Shown piece after piece: positions 37,202-46,219 of a DNA stretch of 64,000 nucleotides. Both the position numbers and the translations under genes were made by a program. Numbering within the stretch: the stretch's first letter is position 1; each line of letters opens with the position of its first letter. Source of the DNA: Streptomyces flavofungini (GTDB lineage Bacteria > Actinomycetota > Actinomycetes > Streptomycetales > Streptomycetaceae); assembly GCF_014650815.1 (NCBI RefSeq), contig NZ_BMVR01000014.1:62001-126000 (forward strand), in the 5' to 3' direction. The notes under the pieces are model-generated. The model did not search any database, was not told the DNA's origin, and saw only the letters and a program-made list of their open reading frames with translations.

Positions 37202-38263
37202 CTAGTCGACCGACTTGACGAGTTCGTCGATGGCGTACGGCAGGGACAGCAGGGTGCCCTGGGACATGGCCGCGCCGACCGCCGGGCCCTCGCTGTCGAG
37301 CAGGTAGGACACGTTGCCCTTCTTCACCGCGTTCAGGTTGGTGAAGAGCTTGAACTTCTTCAGCGCGGCCTGGTCGGCCTTGTCGTTGATGACGAAGATG
37401 CGGTCGACGTCGACCAGGTCGGTGCGCTCGGGCGAGAGCTGGGTGGAGAAGCTGCCGTCCGCGATGTCATCGATCTTGGTCTGGTACTTGTAGCCGATGC
37501 CCGTCACCAGACGGCCGCGCACGTCGGTCGAGGTGAACGGCGCGAGGGAATTCTTGTACCAGGACAGCGCGACGGCGGTCTGGTCCGCGAGCTTCGGGTG
37601 GTCCTTCTTGGCCTGGTCGAGCTTCGTCTGGATGCCCGCGACCAGCTTCTTGCCCTTGGCCTCCTGGCCGAGGGCCTTGCCGATGTGCACCGCGTTGTCC
37701 TGCCACGGAGCGCTGAAGGGCTCCTTCTCGGCCTTGGTGCGGCCCACCGTCGGGGCGATCTTGGAGAGCTTCTCGTAGGCGGCCTTGTCGATCTCGGAGT
37801 ACACCGCGATGATCAGGTCGGGGCGCAGGGCCGCGATCTTCTCGTAGTTCGGGCCGTTGTCACCGTTCTTCATGATGACTTCGGGCTTGGTGTCGCCCCA
37901 CTCGTCCTTCACCCACGGCCACTGGGTGTTGATGTCGGGGGACTTGCCCGCCGGGTTCGGGTACTGGTCGGTCATGCCGACCGGCTTGACGCCGAACGCC
38001 AGGATGGCCTGGTCGTCCGTGTAGCCGACGGAGACGACCCGCTTGGGGGCCTTCTTCACCTCCGTGGATCCGAACGCGTGCTCCACGGTGACCGGGAACT
38101 TTCCGGCGGCGGCCGGGGCGTTCTTGTCGCTGCCCTTGTCCCCGTCGTCCGACTTGTCCGAACCGCATCCCGCGAGGAGGCCGACACTGAGAGTCGCGGC
38201 GGACACTACGGCCGCCAATCGCCGCCAGGACCGCTTCTTGAGCGCCGTTCCATGGAGATGCAT
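37202..38263 (-). CDS. cchF: Ferric-coelichelin-type siderophore-binding lipoprotein
   Basis: The protein has 353 residues: a basic N-terminus, hydrophobic segment and lipobox LLAGC, then a FecB/FhuD-like two-lobe fold (RVVSVGYTDDQAILAFGVKP, ALRPDLIIAVYSE, the long linking helix, and the second lobe ending AIDELVKSVD). It captures the ferric siderophore outside the membrane and hands it to CchC/CchD. ATG 38263 follows AAGGGA; the open frame to 38317 adds an Arg-rich shadow. The iron box at 38337 is 74 bases upstream. cchG follows directly. Confidence 0.93.
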   Translation of the reverse strand: MHLHGTALKKRSWRRLAAVVSAATLSVGLLAGCGSDKSDDGDKGSDKNAPAAAGKFPVTVEHAFGSTEVKKAPKRVVSVGYTDDQAILAFGVKPVGMTDQYPNPAGKSPDINTQWPWVKDEWGDTKPEVIMKNGDNGPNYEKIAALRPDLIIAVYSEIDKAAYEKLSKIAPTVGRTKAEKEPFSAPWQDNAVHIGKALGQEAKGKKLVAGIQTKLDQAKKDHPKLADQTAVALSWYKNSLAPFTSTDVRGRLVTGIGYKYQTKIDDIADGSFSTQLSPERTDLVDVDRIFVINDKADQAALKKFKLFTNLNAVKKGNVSYLLDSEGPAVGAAMSQGTLLSLPYAIDELVKSVD

Positions 38264-38336
38264 CCGAGATCCCTTGCTTTCACGCTGACCGGTGCGCCCC
38301 TGCCTTAGGGCAGCCAAACTTTATCCTGCCAAAGTG

Positions 38337-38356
38337 AGGTTAGCCTAGCCTAACCT
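38337..38356 (-). promoter_or_regulatory. Iron box upstream of cchF
   Basis: AGGTTAG-CCTAGC-CTAACCT has perfect 7-base arms with repeated TTAGCC/GCCTAA units. It lies between the cchE stop and the cchF start and should place cchF-cchG under DmdR-type control. Confidence 0.87.
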
Positions 38357-38369
38357 TCAACTTGTCGCG

Positions 38370-39218
38370 TCAAGAGTTGCCGTCGAGCTGAACGTGCGTA
38401 CGACCGATCGGCACAATGAGCGGCCGGTCCCCTACCGGGTCGTCAATCACCTTGGCACGCAGCCCGAATGCCTCCTCCAGCAAATCCGCGGTAATCACGT
38501 CACGCGGATGCCCCTGCGCCAGAATCGACCCCTCCCGCATCACGATGAGGTTGTCGCTGTAGCGCGTCGCCAGATTGAGGTCGTGCAACACCATGACCAC
38601 GGCGCATCCCGACTCGTGCAGATCGTCCACCAGGTCCAGTACGTCGACGGCGTGCGCCAGGTCCAGATACGTGGTCGGCTCGTCGAGAAGCAGCAGGTCG
38701 GTGCCCTGGGCCAGGGTCATCGAGATCCAGACGCGCTGGCGCTGGCCGCCGGAGAGCGAGTCGACGGGCCGGTCGGCCAGGTCGGCGACGCCGGTCATGG
38801 CGAGGGCGCGCTCCACGATGGCCGCATCGTCCGACGACCACTGGCGCAGCCAGCTCTGGTGCGGATGGCGGCCCCGGGCGACCAGGTCGGACACCGTCAG
38901 ACCCTCCGGCGCGACCGGCGCCTGCGGCAGCAGCCCGAGCTTCTTCGCCACGTCCCTGGTCTTGAGCTTGACGATGTCGTCGCCGTCGAGCACGACCGTG
39001 CCCTTGGTCGGCTTCAGGAGCCGCGACAGCGTCCGCAAGAGGGTGGACTTCCCGCAGCCGTTGGGGCCGATGATGGTGGTGATCACTCCTGGCGGTATCG
39101 CCACGTCGAGATCGTCGATGACGGTTCGCGCGCCGTATCCGACGCTGACGCCCTTGGCTGCGAGCCGCGAGGTGTCATCGACCCCGGACTCGATCTCGGT
39201 GATGTACTGAGTGACCAC
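38370..39218 (-). CDS. cchE: Coelichelin-type importer ATPase
   Basis: The protein has 282 residues of the FepC/FhuC class: Walker A GPNGCGKST, signature LSGGQRQRV, Walker B LLLDEPTTYLD and H-loop VLHDLNLA, all intact. It energises CchC/CchD. GTG at 39218 follows GGGGGG, and the iron box at 39236 is 17 bases further upstream. It therefore has its own iron-regulated promoter, although it also lies downstream of cchD on the same strand. Confidence 0.93.
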   Translation of the reverse strand: MVTQYITEIESGVDDTSRLAAKGVSVGYGARTVIDDLDVAIPPGVITTIIGPNGCGKSTLLRTLSRLLKPTKGTVVLDGDDIVKLKTRDVAKKLGLLPQAPVAPEGLTVSDLVARGRHPHQSWLRQWSSDDAAIVERALAMTGVADLADRPVDSLSGGQRQRVWISMTLAQGTDLLLLDEPTTYLDLAHAVDVLDLVDDLHESGCAVVMVLHDLNLATRYSDNLIVMREGSILAQGHPRDVITADLLEEAFGLRAKVIDDPVGDRPLIVPIGRTHVQLDGNS

Positions 39219-39235
39219 AAGCCCCCCTCATTTAT

Positions 39236-39253
39236 TTAGGTTTGCCTCACCTT
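39236..39253 (-). promoter_or_regulatory. Iron box upstream of cchE
   Basis: TTAGGTTTGCCTCACCTT agrees with the iron-box consensus at both halves. It lies between the cchD stop and the cchE GTG. Confidence 0.85.
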
Positions 39254-39261
39254 TGTACCAG

Positions 39262-40374
39262 TTATTTGAGGTTGGCCCGCACCAGCAGATAGACGAGGAA
39301 AGGGCCGCCGATCGCGGCGGTGACCACACCGACCGGGAGGGTGATCGGCAGGGCCGTCCGCGCCACCAGGTCCGAGCCGATGAGCAGCAGCGCCCCCGTC
39401 ATGCCGGAGGCCACCAACGGCGGTGTGGGGCAGCGCGCCAGACGCATCGCCACCTGCGGCGCCACCAGCGCGACGAACGGGACAGGACCCGCGGCGCTCA
39501 CCGCCACCGCGGCCAGGAGCACCGCGCACAGCAGCAGCACCGCGCGCACCATGGAGTAGCGGACGCCCAGGCCGGCGGCGACCTCGTCGCCGAAGTGCAG
39601 GGGCTTGAACTGGAAGGCGACACAGGACACGACGGCCAAGAGGGCGAGCGAGCACCAGAGCGCGATCCAGACCTCGTCCCACGACCGGTTCTCCAGCGAG
39701 CCGACCAACCACGCCTGGGCGCGGGCCACGTCCTTGATGTCGGCCTTGACGAGCAGCCAGGTGGTGATGGCCTCCATCATGGCGCTCACGGAGATGCCGA
39801 TGAGGATGAGCCGGAAGCCGTCGATCCCCCGCCGCCACGCCAGGAAGTACACGAGCAGGCCGGTGCAGAGTCCGCCCGCGAGCGCCGCCACGGACAGGCC
39901 CACGGAGCTGACGACCGCCGCGGTGGCCCCGCCCGACACGGTCACCAGGGACACCGCGACGACGCTGGCGCCGCCGGTGATCCCCAGGATGTCCGGGCTG
40001 GCCAGCGGGTTGCGGGCGATGGACTGGGTGAGCGCGCCGGACACCCCGAGCGCGATGCCCACGACCAGCCCGGCGAGGGCGCGCGGCATCCGCAGGTCCA
40101 TGATCACGAACTCGTCGACCTGCTCGCCCCGGCCGAAGAGGGTGGCGATCACCTGGGACAGGCCGATGGGGAAGTCGCCGATGCTGATGGAGAGGCAGAA
40201 CACCAGGAAGGTGGCCGCCGTCAGGACCAGCGTGACGAGCGCGAGCCACGGCCGCCATACGAACGAGACACTGCCGAGCCGCACGCCCGGCGCCACCGCT
40301 GCCTTCACCGCTGTCCCGCTCCCCCGCTCGTGGGCTGTTCGCCGCTTCAGACCGCTCCGCCCTGTCCCGTTCAT
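39262..40374 (-). CDS. cchD: FecCD-type siderophore permease
   Basis: The protein has 370 residues with 9-10 membrane segments and the FecCD core (MPRALAGLVVGIALGVSGAL and SIARNPLASPDILG). It pairs with CchC. Two starts are plausible: ATG 40374, whose ATG overlaps the stop of a 13-codon open frame that itself overlaps the cchC stop, and GTG 40308, preceded by GGGGGAG. The residues between them are basic and not membrane-like, so the shorter form of 348 residues is close to the usual family length. The first gene of this unit is cchC. Confidence 0.9.
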   Translation of the reverse strand: MNGTGRSGLKRRTAHERGSGTAVKAAVAPGVRLGSVSFVWRPWLALVTLVLTAATFLVFCLSISIGDFPIGLSQVIATLFGRGEQVDEFVIMDLRMPRALAGLVVGIALGVSGALTQSIARNPLASPDILGITGGASVVAVSLVTVSGGATAAVVSSVGLSVAALAGGLCTGLLVYFLAWRRGIDGFRLILIGISVSAMMEAITTWLLVKADIKDVARAQAWLVGSLENRSWDEVWIALWCSLALLAVVSCVAFQFKPLHFGDEVAAGLGVRYSMVRAVLLLCAVLLAAVAVSAAGPVPFVALVAPQVAMRLARCPTPPLVASGMTGALLLIGSDLVARTALPITLPVGVVTAAIGGPFLVYLLVRANLK

Positions 40375-40412
40375 ACGCCGGTGAACTCTCCGCGTCGCTT
40401 CGTCCCGTTCAT
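40371..40412 (-). other. 13-codon open frame bridging cchC and cchD
   Basis: ATG at 40412 overlaps the cchC TGA (ATGA). The frame encodes MNGTKRRGEFTGV and its TGA overlaps the ATG of cchD at 40374 (ATGA again). Both ATGs start the same 11 bases, ATGAACGGGAC, 38 bases apart, so one is a duplicate of the other. It probably serves only to carry ribosomes from cchC to cchD. Confidence 0.5.
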
Positions 40413-41467
40413 GCGCTCTTGAACTTTCCGCGCCAGACCAGGACGGCGAAGAACGGGGCACCGAGGAGCGCGACGACGACCCCCACGTCCAGCTCGCCCG
40501 GCCGCGTCACCAAGCGCCCCACGATGTCGCAGAGCAACAGGACCACGGCGCCGAGCAGTCCCGCGTACGGCACCAGCCAGCGGTAGTCGGGGCCGGTCAG
40601 GTACCGGGCCACATGGGCCACCATCAGGCCGAGGAAGGCGATGGGGCCGCACGCCGCCGTGGCCGCGCCCGCGAGCAGGGTGATGGCGGTGATGCCGATG
40701 GTGCGGCTCAGCGCGATGTTCACGCCGAGTCCGCGCGCCACGTCGTCGCCGAGGTTGAGCAGGTTGAGGGCGGGCAGCGTGATCAGCGCGAGGACGAGGC
40801 CGAGGGCGATGAACCCGGTGATCGGCCAGATGACGTCGAAGCCGACCGCGGCCACGGAGCCCGCGTTCCAGAACCGCAGGGCGTTGGAGGACTCGCGGTC
40901 CGACAGCGCGACCGCCGTGGTCATGGCCGCGAGGAACACGGTGATCCCCTGCCCGGCCAGGGCGAGCGTCAACGGGTTGCCCGCCCCCCGGCCGATGCTG
41001 GAGAGCCCGAACACGACGACACCGGCGACCGCCGCGCCGAGAAAGCCGAACCAGACGTACTGGAACGGGCTGGTGAACCCGAACACGGCGATCACCGACA
41101 CCACGGCGAACGAGGCGCCGGCGTTCACGCCGAGCAGGCCCGTGTCGGCGATGGGGTTGCGGGTGTATCCCTGGATGAGCGCTCCGCCGACGCCCAGGGC
41201 GAGGCCCGCGACGATCGCGAGGGTCGTCCGGGGCACCCGCACGGTCTCGACGATGAGCCGGATCTCGGTGAGCCGCCGGTCGGACTCCGGCTCGGCGAAC
41301 AGCCCGTGCCACACCTCGCCGGGGGTCAACGCGCGGGCACCGACGGCCAGCGACAGGGCCGCCATGATCACGAGGAGCAGGACCAGCATGCCCAGGCCCA
41401 GAACCCGCCGCCGACGGGCCGGTGTTGTCCCGCCCGGCGCGGGGCGCTCAACTGCAGTCGTGCTCAT
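40409..41467 (-). CDS. cchC: FecCD-type siderophore permease
   Basis: The protein has 352 residues with 9-10 membrane segments and the FecCD core (RVPRTTLAIVAGLALGVGGA, then YTRNPIADTGLLGVNAG). It forms the channel with CchD and is driven by CchE. It starts at ATG 41467 and heads the leftward transport unit; the iron box at 41547 is 80 bases upstream. In the S. coelicolor locus the ornithine N5-monooxygenase gene cchB sits between cchC and cchA. Here nothing lies between them but the divergent promoter region. Confidence 0.93.
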   Translation of the reverse strand: MSTTAVERPAPGGTTPARRRRVLGLGMLVLLLVIMAALSLAVGARALTPGEVWHGLFAEPESDRRLTEIRLIVETVRVPRTTLAIVAGLALGVGGALIQGYTRNPIADTGLLGVNAGASFAVVSVIAVFGFTSPFQYVWFGFLGAAVAGVVVFGLSSIGRGAGNPLTLALAGQGITVFLAAMTTAVALSDRESSNALRFWNAGSVAAVGFDVIWPITGFIALGLVLALITLPALNLLNLGDDVARGLGVNIALSRTIGITAITLLAGAATAACGPIAFLGLMVAHVARYLTGPDYRWLVPYAGLLGAVVLLLCDIVGRLVTRPGELDVGVVVALLGAPFFAVLVWRGKFKSA

Positions 41468-41546
41468 GTCGAAGTACGTTATCCCTTTGATCCACTAGGG
41501 ACGCAGGCACCCTGCGGGCACGCTGGCGAACGGCGCGTGATGGAGT

Positions 41547-41560
41547 TTAGGTGAGCCTAA
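41547..41560 (-). promoter_or_regulatory. Iron box of the cchC transport unit
   Basis: TTAGGTGAGCCTAA reads as TTAGGCTCACCTAA on the other strand, the core iron-box consensus. It is 80 bases from the cchC start. Confidence 0.87.
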
Positions 41561-41648
41561 GCTGAATGCGCGCACGTGTCGACAGGGCAAATCGGATGAC
41601 TCGGCACCGCGCCCCCGCCAACGGGGGTTGTGCGGGCGCACATTGAAA

Positions 41649-41667
41649 ACTAAGGTAAGCCTTGCTT
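41649..41667 (+). promoter_or_regulatory. Iron box upstream of cchA
   Basis: The core CTAAGGTAAGCCTTGCTTT fits the consensus with some changes in the right half. It is 39 bases before the cchA ATG. With the box at 41547 it gives each arm of this divergent region its own operator. Confidence 0.8.
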
Positions 41668-41706
41668 TACTGGCGCAGGTCATTCCCTGTCCTGAGGAGG
41701 AACCCC

Positions 41707-42654
41707 ATGCGGGTCGTCATGTTCGGCTATCAGACCTGGGGGCACCGCACGCTCCAGGCGCTTCTCGATTCCGAGCACGACGTGGCGCTGGTCGTGACGC
41801 ATCCCAAGAGCGAGCACGCCTACGAGAAGATCTGGAGCGACTCGGTCGCCGACCTCGCCGAGGAGCACGGCATCCCCGTCCTCCTGCGCAACCGCCCCGA
41901 CGACGAGGAGCTGTTCGAGCGCCTCAAGGACGCCGCCCCGGACATCATCGTCGCCAACAACTGGCGCACCTGGATCCCGCCGCGCATCTTCGGCCTGCCC
42001 CGCCACGGCACCCTGAACATCCACGACTCGCTGCTGCCGAAGTACGCCGGGTTCTCCCCGCTGATCTGGGCGCTGATCAACGGCGAGCCCGAGGTGGGCG
42101 TCACCGCGCACATGATGAACGACGAGCTGGACGCCGGTGACGTCGTCCGCCAGGAGGCGGTCCCGGTCGGCCCGACGGACACCGCCACCGACCTCTTCCA
42201 CAAGACGGTCGACCTCATCGCCCCCGTCACCGTCGGCGCCCTCGACCTGATCGCCGCGGGGCAGACGGAGTTCACCAAGCAGGACCGGTCCCAGGCGAGC
42301 TTCTTCCACAAGCGTTCGCTGGAGGACAGCCGCATCGACTGGACCTGGCCCGCGGCGGACCTGGAGCGTCTGGTCCGCGCCCAGTCCGAGCCGTACCCGA
42401 GCGCGTACACCTTCCACAAGGGCAAGCGCCTGGAGATCCTCGCGGCGGTCGTCTCCGAGGGCCGGTACGGCGGCACGCCGGGCCGCATCTTCTACCGCGA
42501 GGGCGAGGGCGTGGCGATCGTCGCCGGCGCCGACGCCCGCACCGGCCGCAACCACGGCCTGGCCATCACACGTGTACGCACCGAGGACGGCCGGGAGTTG
42601 GCGGCGACGGACTACTTCACGTCGATGGGCGGGTACCTGACCACGCGCCCCTGA
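41707..42654 (+). CDS. cchA: N5-hydroxyornithine formyltransferase (Fmt-like)
   Basis: The protein has 315 residues. The N-terminal formyltransferase domain shows the catalytic Asn in NNWRTW, the His and loop in NIHDSLLPKYAG and the Asp in DELDAGDVV, as in methionyl-tRNA formyltransferase. The C-terminal domain (WPAADLERLVRAQSEPYPSA) also matches Fmt-like sugar and hydroxyornithine enzymes. It would add the formyl group that makes the hydroxamate of the first residue. ATG 41707 follows AGGAGGA; the frame open to 41662 crosses the iron box. It is divergent from cchC. Its substrate needs an ornithine N5-monooxygenase not encoded in this window. Confidence 0.93.
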   Translation: MRVVMFGYQTWGHRTLQALLDSEHDVALVVTHPKSEHAYEKIWSDSVADLAEEHGIPVLLRNRPDDEELFERLKDAAPDIIVANNWRTWIPPRIFGLPRHGTLNIHDSLLPKYAGFSPLIWALINGEPEVGVTAHMMNDELDAGDVVRQEAVPVGPTDTATDLFHKTVDLIAPVTVGALDLIAAGQTEFTKQDRSQASFFHKRSLEDSRIDWTWPAADLERLVRAQSEPYPSAYTFHKGKRLEILAAVVSEGRYGGTPGRIFYREGEGVAIVAGADARTGRNHGLAITRVRTEDGRELAATDYFTSMGGYLTTRP

Positions 42655-42720
42655 GGCGCCGCCCGTTCGTGGCCGGTGGGTGCGGCGGTTCCGCAGCACC
42701 GGCCACGGCGGCCTGCCGGA

Positions 42721-45700
42721 TCAGCTCCCCTGGGCGCCTTGGCTTCCCTTGGGTGTACGCGCCCAGCGCCCCACCAGGGCCAGCAGGTGCTCGACGTCCA
42801 CCGGCTTGGTCACATAGTCCGAGGCACCGGCCGCGATGGCCTTCTCCCGGTCGCCCTTCATCGCCTTGGCGGTGAGCGCGATGACGGGCAGCCGTGCGTG
42901 CTGCGGCAGCTGCCGGATCACCGACATGGTGGCGTAGCCGTCCATTTCCGGAATCATGATCTCCATGAGGACGACCGCGACGTCCGGGTGCCGGTCGAGG
43001 ACGTCGACGCACTCCTGGCCGTTCTCGGCGTACAGCACCGAGAGGCCGTGCCGTTCCAGGCTCACGGTCAGCGCGAAGACGGTACGGATGTCGTCGTCGA
43101 CGATCAGCACCTTCTCGCCGTGGAACTCGGGCTCCGCGTCGGAGTCGGCCGCCATGCGGACCACCGTGATGTCCTGGCGCGGCGCGGGGAGCTGGCTGGT
43201 GACCTCCACCGGCGCCTCGGGCAGCGCGAGACGGTAGCGCGAGTCGCCTCCCGGCGCCCCGTCCAGGTACGTGTGCAGGGGCAGGTACAGAGTGAAGGTC
43301 GAGCCGCGCCCCGGCTCGCTCACCGCGTGGATCTCTCCGCCCAGCAACCGCGCCATCTCCCGGCTGATCGACAGCCCGAGACCCGTGCCGCCGTACCTGC
43401 GGCTCGTCGTGCCGTCGGCCTGCTTGAACGCCTCGAAGATCACCCGCATCTTGCTCGCCGCGATCCCGATGCCGGTGTCGATCACCGAGAAGGCGATCAG
43501 GTCGGCGTCCACGGTGTGCAGCGAACCGGATTCGAGGAGCTGCTCCCGGATCGCGTCGGGCACATCGGCGGTGCCGGGCCGGATGACCAGCTTGACCTCA
43601 CCGGTGTCGGTGAATTTCACCGCGTTGGCCAGGAGGTTCCGCAGCACCTGCAGCACCCGGCTCTCGTCGGTGCGCAGCGTCGGCGGCAGCTCCCGGGAGA
43701 CCTCCACGGAGAAGCGGAGCTTCTTGTCGGAGGCGTACGGGCCGAAGTTGGCCTCCACGTAGTCGGCGAGCTGGGCCAGCGGGATCAGGGTGGGGCTGAC
43801 GTCCATCTGGCCCGCCTCGACGTTCGACAGGTCGAGGATGTCGTTGATCAGCTGGAGCAGGTCCGAGCCCGCACCGTGGATCGTCTCGGCGAACTCCACC
43901 TGCTTGGGCGTGAGGTTCGCGTCGGCGTTGTCGGCGAGCAGCTTGGCGAGGATCAGCATCGAGTTGAGCGGAGAACGCAACTCGTACGACATGTTGCCCA
44001 GGAACTCCGACTTGTAGCGCATCGAGAGCGCCAGTTGCTCGGCGCGCTCCTCGAGGACCTGCCGGGCCTCTTCGATCTCGACGTTCTGCGACTCGATGGC
44101 GCGGTTCTGCTGCGCGAGCAGTTCGGCCTTGTGCTCCAGTTCGGTGTTGGACTCCTGCAGCGCCAGCCGTGAGGTCTCCAACTCGGCGGAGCGCTGCTGG
44201 AGTTGCGCGGTCAGCTCCTGCGAGGCGCTGAGCATCTGCTCGGTCCGCTGCTGCGCCGTGATCTCCTCACGGCTGCGCTCGATGAGGGCGAAGACCGCTT
44301 CGGGGATGTCCGCGGCACGCTCCCCCAGCCAGCGGTCCGCCTCCGCGAGGCGGGCCGCGGACAGCACATCGGCCTCCGTGGCGCGCTCCTCGACCACGGC
44401 GAGCCACTGCTGGAAGTCGGCGTCCTCCTCCACCCAGGTGGCGAGCCTGGCCCACTCCCGGATGAGCGCCTCATGGGCGATCTCCGCGGTGTCGGGTCCG
44501 CCGGTGCCGAGGACCACGAGGCGCTGCTCGGGGTCGGCGAGGAGCTGCGCGATGTACCAGTCCTTGGCGAGGTGCGTGCGGTGGGCGGTGACGCGGACGG
44601 CGCTGGTGGCGCCACCCCGGGCGCGGACCATGGACAGCAGGACCCGGCGGATGCGGGGTTCGCCCAGTTGCTGCGCGAGGAGGCGGTAGACCTTCTCCGC
44701 GTGCTGGTTGAGGGCGCCGGATACGCCGCCGAGCCCCTGATAGCTGTCGAAGCTGAGCCGCCTGTCGTGCTGGAGGGACCACAGTTCGGTCAGCGTGAAC
44801 TCCAGGAGCGGGAGGCTGCCCGCGGCCTTGCTGGCCTCGGCGGCGATGGCCTCGGCGAGGCCGGGGGTGAAGGTCACGCCCGCCACCTCGGCCGGTTCGA
44901 CGATCACGCGGATGAGGGCCGCCTCGTCCAGCGGGGACACGTTCAACTGCCGGTCCTGGAGGCGCGGTCCGATGTCCGGGAGTTCGAGCAGGTCCGGCAG
45001 GAAGTCCGCCCGCAGGGTCGCCACGAGCCGAACGCCGGGATCCTGGGCGACGTCCGCGGGAGGCAGCAACCGCTGCAGGAATTCCAGCTGTTCGGCGCGG
45101 TCGGCGCTGCCGCTCAGGACCTCCTCGAACTGGTCGGCGATCAGCGCGAGACGGCGGCCCGTGAGCACGCGCAGCTTTGAGGCGACCGCCCAGAACCCTT
45201 CCTCCCTGAGGGCGCGGGTGCGGTGTTCCAGCTCTTCGAGGCTGTGCGTCCGCTGCGGGTGCTCCAGCTCCAGGAGGGCACGGGCAACGGCGTCGAAGGG
45301 CGACATCCCCGGGCGGAACGAGGCGATCGCCCAGCCCTCCGACGCCAGTTCGGGCTGGAGTCCGGCCGCCACCAGCGACGACTTCCCCACCCCCGACGGG
45401 CCCGTGACCATCACCAGGGGCTGGGCCTTCACCATGAGCCGGAGCCGCTCGACTTCGCGTTCCCGGCCGACGAACACACCCGCGAGCGCGTCCTCGGCGC
45501 TGAACGCCTGCAGTCCCCGGTAGGGGCACGGGGGCAGCACGCTCCGCCCGAGGGCGTCGGGCCAGGCGGCCGAGACCTCCGACAGCGGTACGGCGTACGC
45601 GTCGGGGGCGGCGCCCTCGCGGCTCGCCACGGCGAGCATGCCGACGACCGCGTCCCCCCAGCGGTCCCTGACGATGACGGGTGACCCGCTGTAGCCCGGC

Positions 45701-46215
45701 TGCGCCCGCAGCGCGGACTCGCTGGCCGCGTCGAGCTGGATGAGCCCGCCGCCGACCGCGCCCCGCAGCACGCACGTGCTCCAGGCTCCATTGGCCTTGC
45801 GCGGCGGATTCCCCGGGTAGCCGAAGGCCTTCACCTGGGCGTCGCCGACCAGGCCCGTGCGGGCGTCGATGAGCCGGGCGGCCCCCGCGCTCACCGGCAG
45901 GGTGTCCCCGCCGACCAGCGCGAGCCCGGCGACGTCCCGGCCCAGGCGGCCGACGCCGGGCGGCGGGTCCCAGGAGCTGATCCGGCAGTGCCGCAGGGGC
46001 CCGCCCTCCGCGTCGCCGAGCAGCACGAACTCCACCTGGATCCGGGCGTCGCCCGGCGGCCGCTCCGCACATGCCTTGTCCCGCCCCAGCGCCACATTGA
46101 CGACATGGGCGCACGTCACGATCTCCTTGTCACCGACGACGAAGCCGACGCCGAGGGGCGCCCCCGTCGCCGCCGCACGGATCTTGACGACGAATCCCTC
46201 GCGCTGTGCTCCCAT
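42721..46215 (-). CDS. Trypsin-like protease / nSTAND ATPase / histidine kinase / receiver fusion with both phospho-sites substituted
   Basis: The protein has 1164 residues. Residues 1-225 are a trypsin-like protease with a plausible triad H37 (TCAHV), D94 (GRDVAGLAL) and S176 (GYSGSP). Residues 230-640 are an nSTAND-type NTPase, opening with CPYRGLQAF and FVGREREVE, with Walker A GPSGVGKSS (272-280) and Walker B LIADQFEEV. Residues 650-735 are coiled coil. Residues 735-980 are a histidine kinase: the N box (N864), DTGIGI and GTGLGLSI are intact, but the phospho-accepting His is Tyr744 (NMSYELRSPLN, codon TAC at 43984-43986). Residues 1034-1150 are a receiver with the acidic pocket VDDD and K1137, but the phospho-accepting Asp is Glu1085 (LMEIMIPEMDG, codon GAG at 42961-42963). 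No membrane segment is seen. It follows the Trypco1 gene by four bases. The pair fits predicted bacterial conflict systems; signalling must work without the usual phosphorelay. Confidence 0.9.
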   Translation of the reverse strand: MGAQREGFVVKIRAAATGAPLGVGFVVGDKEIVTCAHVVNVALGRDKACAERPPGDARIQVEFVLLGDAEGGPLRHCRISSWDPPPGVGRLGRDVAGLALVGGDTLPVSAGAARLIDARTGLVGDAQVKAFGYPGNPPRKANGAWSTCVLRGAVGGGLIQLDAASESALRAQPGYSGSPVIVRDRWGDAVVGMLAVASREGAAPDAYAVPLSEVSAAWPDALGRSVLPPCPYRGLQAFSAEDALAGVFVGREREVERLRLMVKAQPLVMVTGPSGVGKSSLVAAGLQPELASEGWAIASFRPGMSPFDAVARALLELEHPQRTHSLEELEHRTRALREEGFWAVASKLRVLTGRRLALIADQFEEVLSGSADRAEQLEFLQRLLPPADVAQDPGVRLVATLRADFLPDLLELPDIGPRLQDRQLNVSPLDEAALIRVIVEPAEVAGVTFTPGLAEAIAAEASKAAGSLPLLEFTLTELWSLQHDRRLSFDSYQGLGGVSGALNQHAEKVYRLLAQQLGEPRIRRVLLSMVRARGGATSAVRVTAHRTHLAKDWYIAQLLADPEQRLVVLGTGGPDTAEIAHEALIREWARLATWVEEDADFQQWLAVVEERATEADVLSAARLAEADRWLGERAADIPEAVFALIERSREEITAQQRTEQMLSASQELTAQLQQRSAELETSRLALQESNTELEHKAELLAQQNRAIESQNVEIEEARQVLEERAEQLALSMRYKSEFLGNMSYELRSPLNSMLILAKLLADNADANLTPKQVEFAETIHGAGSDLLQLINDILDLSNVEAGQMDVSPTLIPLAQLADYVEANFGPYASDKKLRFSVEVSRELPPTLRTDESRVLQVLRNLLANAVKFTDTGEVKLVIRPGTADVPDAIREQLLESGSLHTVDADLIAFSVIDTGIGIAASKMRVIFEAFKQADGTTSRRYGGTGLGLSISREMARLLGGEIHAVSEPGRGSTFTLYLPLHTYLDGAPGGDSRYRLALPEAPVEVTSQLPAPRQDITVVRMAADSDAEPEFHGEKVLIVDDDIRTVFALTVSLERHGLSVLYAENGQECVDVLDRHPDVAVVLMEIMIPEMDGYATMSVIRQLPQHARLPVIALTAKAMKGDREKAIAAGASDYVTKPVDVEHLLALVGRWARTPKGSQGAQGS

Positions 46216-46219
46216 GAAG

